Part shown: positions 1-8,516 of the stretch, piece after piece
Layout: the number at the start of each line of letters is the position of its first letter
How positions within the stretch are numbered: the stretch's first letter is position 1
NCBI GenBank assembly: GCA_001953115.1
Contig: LSSL01000931.1
Coordinates: 1 to 13,445, forward strand
Source of the DNA: Smittium mucronatum
Lineage: Eukaryota > Kickxellomycota > Harpellomycetes > Harpellales > Legeriomycetaceae
Length of the DNA: 13,445 bases
Direction: 5' to 3'
The notes under the pieces: model-generated
The model's input: only the letters and a program-made list of their open reading frames with translations
Database searches by the model: none
What the model was told of the DNA's origin: nothing
Translations under genes and position numbers: made by a program

Positions 1-2
1 TA

Positions 3-183
3 TCATGGGAATTTGCTGATAAATGTCTTAATTTTCTAACTGAGAAAATGTAAGTACTAGTATTTTAAAATTTCAAAATATTTTTTAAAGGTTTCTTTAA
101 CGATACATATTTTTAGTGAAAAGATTGAGTTTAATTTTTCTATTTCAGAGAAAATTTATGTTTTTTTGAGGTTAAATTTTTAA
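3..183 (+). CDS. Possible last two exons of an unidentified gene (left-edge partial)
   Basis: In frame from base 3 the sequence reads SWEFADKCLNFLTEK and then meets a strong donor, GTAAGT, at 50. A 67-base intron (50-116) with a CTTTAAC branch-like site and a TTTTTAG acceptor would join it to an exon at 117-183 reading EKIEFNFSISEKIYVF and ending in TAA at 181-183. The intron length matches the 68-base intron in the channel gene downstream. GC in the first 48 bases is higher than in the flanking desert. A second acceptor, TTTCAG at 148, gives another open reading that runs on into low-complexity AT-rich sequence, so the exact splice is uncertain. I do not recognise the protein family. This could be chance, because only about 37 residues are visible; the donor is the main reason to record it. 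Confidence 0.28.
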
Positions 184-313
184 TTAATAGTGTTAATTTA
201 TATTTTAGATTTGAAATATTTAGATTAGCCATTTTATTATGGAGATTTAAAATTCGTTACAATTTCACTTTTAATTTTAAAATTTTAAATATAATATACT
301 AAACCGAAAATAG

Positions 314-344
<31 letters not shown>
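314..344. repeat. (ATT)10 microsatellite
   Basis: Ten perfect tandem copies of ATT at 314-343, followed by A. A simple sequence repeat, likely length-variable between strains. Confidence 0.95.
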
Positions 345-349
<5 letters not shown>

Positions 350-2276
350 CTTTTAACGCATTTAAAATTATTTGAATTTTCACATTTTTTATATCACTGT
401 GAGTCTTAATTCGAAAATATGTTTATTAAAAGCTTACCCCTTATGGCGCCACAAAAATTTTATTTTTTATTTTTTATTTCGAATAATATTTTCTTTTGTT
501 TTTTTAATATTTTAAATCCTATATATCTTTTTTAATTAGCTATTTTAAATAGCATATATGCATTTAACAAAAAAAATTTATCCAGAAAGGAAAAAAGTGA
601 CAATCCTATAATCTAATTCATTTTTTTATATATTTTTCACATTTTAGGATTGGAATAAACGTCTTAAATCGATAGTTAATATATTTATAATAATTTATAA
701 ATATCTATAAATATAGAAAAAAATCATTAAAAATTAATGAGGGTTTTTTTTATTTTTTTTATCATAAGCTTGTAAACACAATTAAATATTTTAAATATAA
801 TATTTATAAGCATTTTCTCTTAAAAATCATTTTTATTAATTAATTCTCCTTCAATTTTGATTTAATCACCCTAGATTTTATTTATCAAAAATTATTAATA
901 GATTTTTTTATTGTTAATATAATTCCATTTTTTTTAATATATAATTTTTTTGTTACTATGCACTCCTCTTTATTTTAATAATGGTTATTTGGAATTGGGC
1001 CATTAAAAAAATTATCTGAATACTCTCTAATTTTAATATTTATCTAGATTAAAACTCATCATTAAGTTCATATAAGTTATCAATTTTGCTTATAAAAAAT
1101 TTATAAGCCAATATAGTATAATTTTTTGGTTAGCATGATTTTCTATTTTCTTTTCAATTAGTTAGGATTAATACGGCGAATTTCTTTAATTTTTAAAGAA
1201 AATTAAAAACAATAAAAACTACATAACTATATTTCATTTTGTAAAATTTTTTAGTAAAATAAACCTTAAATACTATTTGAAATTCTTCAAAATGTTCAAT
1301 AACAGCTGAATATTTCCTCGATATAAAAAATTGAAATAAAAAAAAATCTACTAAAAAAACAATAATTTCTAATTTCTAACGATTAAAACATTTTTAAAAT
1401 AAAATAAAATTTTAATTGTTAAATTTTTGAATTTATTATATTTTTTTTCACTGATAATACCGATTTAAGTTTAACTTCAAAGAAAAGTAAAAAAAATAAA
1501 AAATTCAATATATATTATAAAATATTCACATTATATCTTCAAAGTAAAAATTCTCTGCCCCGTTTATTATATGTTTTTACCTCGTAGTTTTTCTCTTAAA
1601 TATAATCTATCTGTTCATAAAGATATGTATAAATCATTAATATTGTATTTATAATCTCCACTTAAACAAAAATAATTATCAATTTTAATTAATAGACCCA
1701 TCTAATTAAATACGGGAAATTTAAAAAACCTCATAAAGTATCTATTTTCTCGCTTAATTTATCATTAAGCTTTTTCTTCCATTTTATAGCCTATAAATCG
1801 TCTCATATCAATTGTTAACTTGGGATTTTTTTCTTCATAATAAACCTTAAATTTTTGCCTAAATAATCTTATTTTTAAAGTTTAATACAGAAACTTTTAA
1901 AAAAAATTAGCTCTTTTCCTTGCTTTAAAAGCTCTAAAAAAGCTTTTTAAATTTTTAAATTTAAAGTTAAAACTTTAAAATAATCCAATTCACTTATAAA
2001 TAGAAAAATAGGAGAAAATGATTATTAAAGAATATGTAGATTCAAGTGGTTTTAAAGATTAATATTTGGCATTAGAATTTATTGAATATAACTAAATTGA
2101 TTAAAATTTAGGATATTCTTACATATGTATTCATCTTTTTTTATCCTTATAAAAACTAGATAAAATAAATTTTTAACAAAACTAATGTTGAGAAATTTTT
2201 TGTTTTCACATCATAAAAAAAATAAAGTTTACTAAATAACTTTATTTTCCAATATTTTTTACGGAAACAAAATTTT

Positions 2277-2303
2277 ATTAGTGTATTAGTGTATTAGTGT
2301 ATT
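2277..2303. repeat. Tandem repeat, 8-base unit ATTAGTGT, 3.4 copies
   Basis: Three exact copies of ATTAGTGT (2277-2284, 2285-2292, 2293-2300) plus ATT. It stands out because the unit contains G in otherwise A/T-only surroundings. No function is visible; slippage is the likely origin. Confidence 0.9.
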
Positions 2304-4817
2304 TTTAATTTTAATTTATGTTGTTGAATAAAATTGAATTGGGTTATTCAAAAAGTTTACTAAATTTTCCCAAGTTCCATTCCTTTCTACATTTTGGTTT
2401 TTTTATTTTTTTAAATCCAATTTTTTATCATACCCAATAGACAAAAATTTTATTATTAACTTTAAAGAAAAAATAATGTTCAAATCTTGCATTCCTATTA
2501 ATTGAATTATTAATGTAATCTAAATTACCCTCATTACTAGTTAATCTATAAAAAATATTCAATAAAGGTTTCAAATTAGAACAATTATTTTCTTATTGAT
2601 ATTTATTTGAAACCAGCTCAATTTTTTCTATAAAATTAAAAATATAAATATGACTTATACTAAATATTACTCGGAAGTAACTATTTCAGTACATTTTAAA
2701 AATAAATAAATAATATTTTTATAAAATTTATAGTCACAAAGATTCATTTTTGCAAAAATTTATGGTCGCATTAATGTTTTAATTTCACTAGAATTTTTAT
2801 ATATAATAAATAGTTTAAAATTTTGAAACTTCAGAAATGAAAATCTTATTCTTAGAAAAAAATAACGATAAATCAAATTAATTCCTTTTAAATTAAGTCA
2901 TAGTTATAATTCTACTGAATTTCAAGTATATTTAGCTAAATTATAGTATCAATATAAATTTCAGCTTATTATTTAATTTCTTATATAATAAAACAAATGT
3001 CTTTTTATTCTTTCTTATTTTTTTGTCATAATTATAGGATAAAATTCAATAAATTTAACCCCTTAAAATTTTTATTTGGCACTAATTAATCTTTTGGTTT
3101 ATTCAAAAGCTAAAAATGTAAATTTAATTTAAAACTAGATAGTATCTTGTTTTTATAATAGAAATTATAAGTTCGAATAACATTAAATCGTTTAGTACCC
3201 AATTCAAATATTATAGCTAATCAATATACTCGCTCTTACCAAATTTCGGATTAAAAAATCAAAAAAAAAACAGAAGTTATTTATGTTTCTAGTATATGTT
3301 TTGAAAATAAAAATTTTATTAAATAAAATATTTTTTATTAAAATACATCTTATAAAATAATGGGAAAAAAATCACTGCTGACATAAAAAAAACTGTGAAT
3401 TTTTTTCGCCAAAGATAAATTACGTCTTATTGAGTGTTTATAAGATGTACAGATATTAATTCCCTCGCTTTGCACAACTAAAAAGTGTAATTTACACTGA
3501 GATAGTAATAAAAACATAAAATTTCAAATTTAATTTAATTTGATTTATAAACCTTATTAATTAATATAAAACATTAAATTTACTACGATACAAAGTTTAA
3601 CTCATTTTTTTATATTTTTAAAATACAGTATCCTGTTTCAGGGATATTGGTGGGGTTTTTTTTATTTAGTAAAATTATCATAAGTGGCTACATATAGTAT
3701 ATAATTAAAAAGTCGATATATTTTTTAAAGGAAGCTCATTTCCACTATCAATTTGTTACAATTTGAATTTCCACAAAAAAAAAAAAGATATTTTATATTT
3801 AAAATTGAATCTCTTTAAATTATTTTACTTTATCGGAATATGTTAATTAATTTTTAAATAAATAAATACAGCTAAGTATCCAATAAATGTTTAATTATGA
3901 TTTTTTTTTTATTTCACACATAAGTTATAAACAAGTAGAATTTAATTTATCAAAGGAGCTTGGGCGAATTACTCCTAAAAAAATTCAAACTGTTTTCAGC
4001 TATTACCGAAGTTTTTCAAAGTAATTAATAAATTATGATAAATGAAAACGTTTTTTTAGTTATATATTTAATAATTAGTTTAAAACTTAAATTTTAACCG
4101 AAAAATTTAATAAATGAGTAAGGATAATTAGTTTACCCTTTGGTATTTCGGATAATAATTTGTATTAAAAAAATATGTATATATTTTTTAAACAAAATTT
4201 TTAATATTAAATTTTGCCTCGATTTCAATTTTTTTTTTTAGTTTTGAATAAAATATGGGTTCAAATCTACAAAAAAAAATTTTCAAAAAAATCTGGGAGA
4301 TGAATTTAATAAAAAAAAATGTGAATTTAATCGATAGAATATTATAGGATAACAAAAACTAGACCCATAATTTAATAAAAGACGATAGAAAATAAGAGAA
4401 AATAAATAAAATATTTGACCATCTAAGATGAACAGAAATATTACATATTTTTTCAAATGTTATAACACAAAATATATTGATAATCAGTTAGAAATCATGT
4501 ATTTTTTCAATTTTAATCCCTTAAAAAACGACTTTTCCTTGAAAATAATAATTTTATTTTTATACATTAGCAAATTAAAACCACAGAAAACATAAAGTGA
4601 AATTTTCCATTTGAAAAAATCCCAATTACATTTTTTGTGAAATTTAATAGTTGGGAGAAAATATGGTTTTCATTAAAATATGCTCTAAATACATAAAATT
4701 GGGATTTTTCAGGCACTAAATGAAATTAATATCATAAAAGGTAGTAAAAAATAAGCTTAAAAATAATGTATTTGATAAATTCTCATATTTTTCTGCCAAT
4801 AATTTCTTGGTAAAATT

Positions 4818-4838
4818 AAAGTATATAAAGTATATAAA
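4818..4838. repeat. Tandem repeat, 9-base unit AAAGTATAT, 2.3 copies
   Basis: Two exact copies of AAAGTATAT (4818-4826 and 4827-4835) followed by AAA. A minor slippage repeat inside the desert. Confidence 0.8.
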
Positions 4839-5820
4839 CCCTGTATTCGAGAAATTCAAACGAGTTGAATCTTTGCTGAATAATTAGAAATTTTATATTT
4901 TAAAAATTTGGCTCTAATAAAGCTTATAAATAGTGTATAATAGTTTAAAAAAATTTTAAATTTAACTAAATCAATGTATAAGAACTAGAAAAATATTTTA
5001 AAGTAGAAAAATACGCGTTAAATCCGGTATTTTTTTTAGAAAATAATTTGTGTCAATCTATATAAAGTCTATTAATCCAAAAAAATTTAAAATGAACCGG
5101 AAATATTTTTGAGTCCACAAAATTTTTATAATAGATTATTTTTGTGAATTGAGTATGCAGGTTATATTTATATAAATACATAAATTGAATATCTATAATT
5201 GAAATAAAAAGAGTTGGTTTTCTAATGTAAAATTTAATGAGGTGTGTTTAAAAGCACAAAATTTTCGTTTTAATTATTATATGCATTTATATGCATATTT
5301 TTTTTAAATTTTAATCAATATAATTGATTTTAAAATTCTGGTTGCGAAAATAAAAAAACATACAAATTTTTTTGAAACTTCAAAAATAAAGAAATTTGTG
5401 ATTTCATGAAATCAAGAATTTGATTTAAAATTTTTCATTTTAAAAAAAAATCCATAAAAAAATTAATATTTAGAATTGTAAAAAAATAATTAATTATTGG
5501 ATTTTTTTTTATTGATTTACACTCTTAAAATACACGGTATATAATAAAGGCGATTTCTGGTTGATCCGTGATAAAATAAGGAAAAAGATTTGTGTGATAT
5601 TGAAATTATTTTAATTAAATCGTATATATTATTTATATATTTTTCCGAATATTTTAAACGTATATAGAAAGCAACTTGTTGGAAGAATCAAGTAATTTTT
5701 TTCTCGATTTATATATGTGCTATAAATTTCTTTTAAAATAACAAATCCACATTGAAAAAACCTGGAAAATTAGTACTTTGTCGATATATTGCTTATTTGC
5801 GTCTTTTCAAAAGGGGTTTG

Positions 5821-7080
5821 ACTCTTTTTTGGGCTTTAATGAGTAGAGAAGTTATGTGTCTGAAATATTTCATATAATTATATATATATATGAATTTTTT
5901 TGATAGATGTGTGTTTTTAATACTACTAAAAAAATCTTTTTTAAGGTTGATTTTTAAGTATTTTTTTATCGATGTAATGAAGTTTTTTGAGCATTTTTAA
6001 GATATAAATGGTTATTTTAATCGATTAGATGTATGAAAAAAAATCAAGATTAGAAATAGTTTTATTTAGATTTTTTCTTGTTTAAATAATTTGAAGCAAT
6101 TAATGTGATTCAATATTACTGGCTTTTTTTATAAAGTTTAATAATGCATACGTGAAATTTAACTTATCACATTAATAATAGTGTGATAATTTTGTAAATT
6201 TATATTTTATAAATGAAATGTCCTTTGTAACAAAAAAAGTCTCTATAAATTTTATTCGACTAAAAAATCTAATAATTTTAGGAGTGAAAGAACAGAACAA
6301 ATCTTTAATTTTATGTATTTTTTTTAAAAAGAATAATTTTTGGTGTTGGTAGTAGAGTTGTATTTAGGAATGTTTTTTCATCTAAAATTATGGTTAAATT
6401 TTCACTTGATAATAATCAAACCGAGTTCAAGTAATGAAATTTAAATAAATGGGGTATATTGCAATCCAGATTTTATTGAATTAGTATTATATGTATATAG
6501 AAAGATTAAATTAATGGGGGATGGGTTTTTATGGAAAAATAAATAAATGATAATTGACATTTATTTTATTAATTATTAATCGCAAACATTTTTTTTGAAG
6601 ATTCAAATAGGCTTATTTTAGGATCTTTTTATTTTATTAATATAGATGGAGATTGCTGGATAAATAAAAAAAAATAGAAAATATTTTTTTTATGTGAGAA
6701 AATGATAATATTTCGTACTGATAAATTTAAATTTTAAATTACAGTTTAAAAAAATGAATGGTTTTTATTTAAAAAATTTTGCATTGAAAGTTGAAGACTA
6801 AAATTTAAGGGATAGAGTATTAGGATTTGTAATTATACCTTATACTTTTTTTTTTTTTTAAAAAAAAAGAAAAAAATATCAAAAGAGAGATAAAATAACA
6901 AAATGATGGTATTAACTAAAAGAAGTAAGGATTTACATTTTCATGACCAAGAAATGAAAAAAGATTAAATTTTATGCCATTTCAGGGGTTTAAAGAAATT
7001 AAATTGAATAAAAAGAGAGAAAAATTGGGGCAAAAGGGGGCGCTGCAGGGATTGAAATAATGACATTGTCTATTACGATA
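5821..7080. other. G-over-C skewed segment of the desert
   Basis: On the lines I tallied by hand in this stretch the plus strand has roughly 2.5 G for every C; for example 6481-6540 has about 15 G and no C. The desert to its left is even or C-leaning: around 1681-1860 I count about twice as many C as G. The stretch has no ORF. Such a local skew can come from transcription-linked mutation, replication direction, or an old transcribed unit. Confidence 0.55.
6164..6189. repeat. Inverted repeat (11-base stem, 4-base loop)
   Basis: Arms TTATCACATTA (6164-6174) and TAGTGTGATAA (6179-6189) pair over 11 positions with one G-T wobble around the loop ATAA. The C and G inside the stem make it less trivial than the AT palindromes around it. 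No poly-T tract follows directly and no gene lies beside it, so its role is unknown. Confidence 0.7.
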
Positions 7081-7564
7081 TAAAGTGTATTAATGTTTTT
7101 TTATGGCTGCGTTTAGTAAAGTATTTATAGTGGGTTTAGCCGAAAGAAATTAGGAAAACTAATGGAAAAAACTTCCTACTTTTATTTATGGAACTGTTTT
7201 TTTTGCAATACAATCGAATTTCAATTTATAATCGATTTCATTCGAAAAAAAAATAGGGGAATTGTTTTTATTGCAATAAACATAAACATTTCTTTTTGAA
7301 TTTAGCAAATTATATAAACTGCACTTGAATGGCATTTGCGGGCTGAAAATGTTTCCGAATTGCTGATTTGCGTATTTTGAATTCTTGCCAAGATTATTTT
7401 TTCTAAAGCGAAATAAATACTGTACTGTCTCAACCTATGCTTGCGAGTAGGCACATACATTCCCGGCTTCTCAGGCATCAATTTTTCGGGTTTGGGAATA
7501 AAATGGTAAAATACTAAACTTTAAAAAAAAACCAACCCCATCCCCTTTTGATCTATCATGTGCC

Positions 7565-7590
7565 TATGGCTTCTATTCAATAAAGCCATA
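7565..7590. repeat. Inverted repeat TATGGCTT / AAGCCATA
   Basis: A perfect 8-base inverted repeat with a 10-base loop, lying immediately before the open frame that begins at 7584. In eukaryotic DNA this may be incidental. Confidence 0.6.
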
Positions 7591-7850
7591 AGAGTATTTT
7601 GCAGTTATATATAAAAAAAATTCGAATTTATCTCCACTCAAAGAAAAGTGGCATAAATGACGACCGTGAATGGCGGTATAATTTAGATAATAGGGATGGA
7701 GGCAAGATAAAGCATGAGTGTCTTTTTTTAAACTTTGATGCTCAGCAAACTTTCCCAAAAGAAAAGCGTTCTGCTATACTAGAGATTGAGAAATTGGGGT
7801 TTGAAGTCAAATGTCAGAAGAGATGGAAATTTGCAATATTTCAGATGTAA
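7584..7850 (+). CDS. Unidentified open frame; possible terminal exon or gene relic
   Basis: The plus frame is open from 7584 to a TAA at 7848-7850, 88 codons. It has no in-frame ATG except the last codon, so it cannot be a complete single-exon eukaryotic gene. It could be a 3' exon entered through the acceptor TTTTGCAG ending at 7604. The peptide has ordinary amino-acid content, with stretches such as REWRYNLDNRDGGKIK and KRSAILEIEKLGFEVK, and a basic C-terminus with no membrane segment. AATAAA lies three bases after the stop, similar to the channel gene downstream. An overlapping minus-strand frame (7573-7758, 61 codons) looks less protein-like. I do not recognise the family and found no convincing upstream exon, so this may be a decayed or spurious frame. 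Confidence 0.27.
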   Translation, partial: SHKSILQLYIKKIRIYLHSKKSGINDDREWRYNLDNRDGGKIKHECLFLNFDAQQTFPKEKRSAILEIEKLGFEVKCQKRWKFAIFQM

Positions 7851-7852
7851 AT

Positions 7853-7858
7853 AATAAA
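7853..7858 (+). terminator. AATAAA polyadenylation-type signal after the 7584-7850 frame
   Basis: AATAAA begins three bases after the TAA at 7848-7850, and a T19 tract follows at 7893-7911. If the upstream frame is real, this is its cleavage and polyadenylation signal. AATAAA is common by chance in DNA this AT-rich. Confidence 0.3.
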
Positions 7859-7936
7859 GTCACGGGACTGAAAAAACCCCCACCAAATTGTCTTTTTTTT
7901 TTTTTTTTTTTGTATCACGGAATTTTATTGTAAGAT

Positions 7937-7976
7937 AGCGTCATTAAACCAAATTGTCTCAAATTGGTTTAGCGCT
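7937..7976. repeat. Interrupted hairpin with 12-base direct repeat
   Basis: TAAACCAAATT (7945-7955) and AAATTGGTTTA (7961-7971) form a stem with one mismatch around the loop GTCTC. An outer AGCG (7937-7940) can pair with CGCT (7973-7976) after a small internal loop. The 12-mer ACCAAATTGTCT at 7948-7959 is an exact copy of 7882-7893, which lies 66 bases upstream. It may be a structured RNA piece or a protein-binding site; the sequence does not decide. Confidence 0.55.
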
Positions 7977-8057
7977 GAATATAAAGACCAGCTTTTTTTT
8001 TTTTTAATTTAGAAAACAATTGGTGATTTATCATTGCCAGGCTTTTTTGGGCCAGTA

Positions 8058-8070
8058 GCTGATTATCAGC
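8058..8070. promoter_or_regulatory. 13-base palindrome GCTGATTATCAGC
   Basis: A perfect palindrome with a single central base, about 450 bases upstream of the channel start codon. It has the form of a binding site for a dimeric transcription factor, but no specific factor can be named. Confidence 0.35.
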
Positions 8071-8096
8071 AATGCGGATTCAGGGAAGCACCAGCC

Positions 8097-8101
8097 ATTG
8101 G
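8097..8101 (-). promoter_or_regulatory. CCAAT box (minus strand)
   Basis: The reverse strand reads GGCCAATGGC here, close to the favoured context of the CCAAT-binding HAP/NF-Y complex. It lies about 415 bases upstream of the ATG and between two CCAG sites. A weaker ATTGG lies at 8019-8023. Confidence 0.35.
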
Positions 8102-8171
8102 CCAGTGTTTCGAGAGCCTTGGTGCAGAAATAGGCCTAGAACTTTACTTGCCAGCAATTTACGTTTTTTTT

Positions 8172-8212
8172 GCGGAATAATCTAGATTTGGTAAATGCGC
8201 CTATTATTCCGC
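8172..8212. promoter_or_regulatory. Perfect 10-base inverted repeat, GCGGAATAAT / ATTATTCCGC
   Basis: The left arm is at 8172-8181 and the right arm at 8203-8212, separated by 21 bases that include the palindrome TCTAGA. Each arm contains a CGG or CCG triplet facing outward-inward, the arrangement bound by fungal zinc-cluster (Gal4-type) dimers, although the spacing is wide. It lies about 305-345 bases upstream of the channel gene start. Regulation is an inference. Confidence 0.45.
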
Positions 8213-8460
8213 CAGCGAATCAAAGCAGGGTTCGGATTTCTTGCAAAATCGGCCAAAAAAAAACAGCGTCGTTTCTATCGATTATTTGCGATATAGCGAG
8301 CAATTAAATGCACTTTGTTCAGCTGCGAATGTCTAGTCTCTAATCTCCTTTTAAATCAGTCCACGGCTTGTCTCTTTTTACTGCATCATTATTCTCCCTA
8401 TCCCTTTTGAATCGCATTTCCTTTCGTTCTATTTGCATTTTTTCTCTTCGATTTTTTAAG

Positions 8461-8470
8461 GTCAAGCTAA
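8461..8470 (+). promoter_or_regulatory. GTCAAGCTAA element, copy 1
   Basis: The 10-mer lies 56 bases before the ATG of the channel gene. The identical 10-mer occurs 60 bases before the ATG of YTM1. It falls where a 5' UTR or transcription start would be expected. Confidence 0.35.
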
Positions 8471-8516
8471 CGATACTCACTCACTCTAAAAACCAAACCT
8501 GCTGGCATCTTATACT

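Larger units (their letters stand above)
184..7020. other. Extremely AT-rich gene desert
   Basis: About 6.8 kb with no open frame of useful length on either strand and very frequent TAA/TTA triplets. By eye GC is roughly 15-20 percent and falls near 5 percent in places (for example 3301-3360). It is full of A and T homopolymers and AT-only palindromes. I saw no tRNA, rRNA, transposase or reverse-transcriptase trace and no CRISPR-like array. It looks like intergenic or subterminal AT-rich DNA. Small noncoding RNAs in it cannot be excluded by reading. Confidence 0.75.
7859..8516 (+). promoter_or_regulatory. Upstream region and probable 5' UTR of the CSC1-like gene
   Basis: This 658-base stretch has no long frame but is clearly richer in GC than the desert. 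It holds T19 (7893-7911) and T13 (7993-8005) tracts, a set of CCAG-containing sites between 7988 and 8216, CCAAT-type boxes on the minus strand (ATTGG at 8019-8023 and 8097-8101), and a 10-base inverted repeat at 8172-8212. From about 8370 to 8455 it becomes pyrimidine-rich on the plus strand, as is common just upstream of fungal transcription starts. No clear TATA box is visible, so I do not place the transcription start. Confidence 0.5.

Noticed and set aside
1937..1948. AAAAAGCTTTTT palindrome
   Set aside because: Such A/T palindromes are expected by chance at this base composition.
5557..5567. CTGGTTGATCC, which matches the very start of eukaryotic 18S rRNA
   Set aside because: The match stops after 11 bases and the following sequence is AT-rich and unlike 18S, so it is a chance match.
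7103..7153. A short ATG frame reading MAAFSKVFIVGLAERN
   Set aside because: It ends after 16 codons. Linking it to the 7584-7850 frame needs an intron of about 480 bases, unlike the 68-122 base introns seen here.
7573..7758. Minus-strand 61-codon frame
   Set aside because: It overlaps the better plus-strand open stretch and has no recognisable feature.
8225..8240. GGGTTCGGATTTC as a possible tRNA T-arm or Pol III B box
   Set aside because: The T-loop lacks the invariant A, no paired acceptor or anticodon arm can be drawn, and no correctly spaced A box is present.
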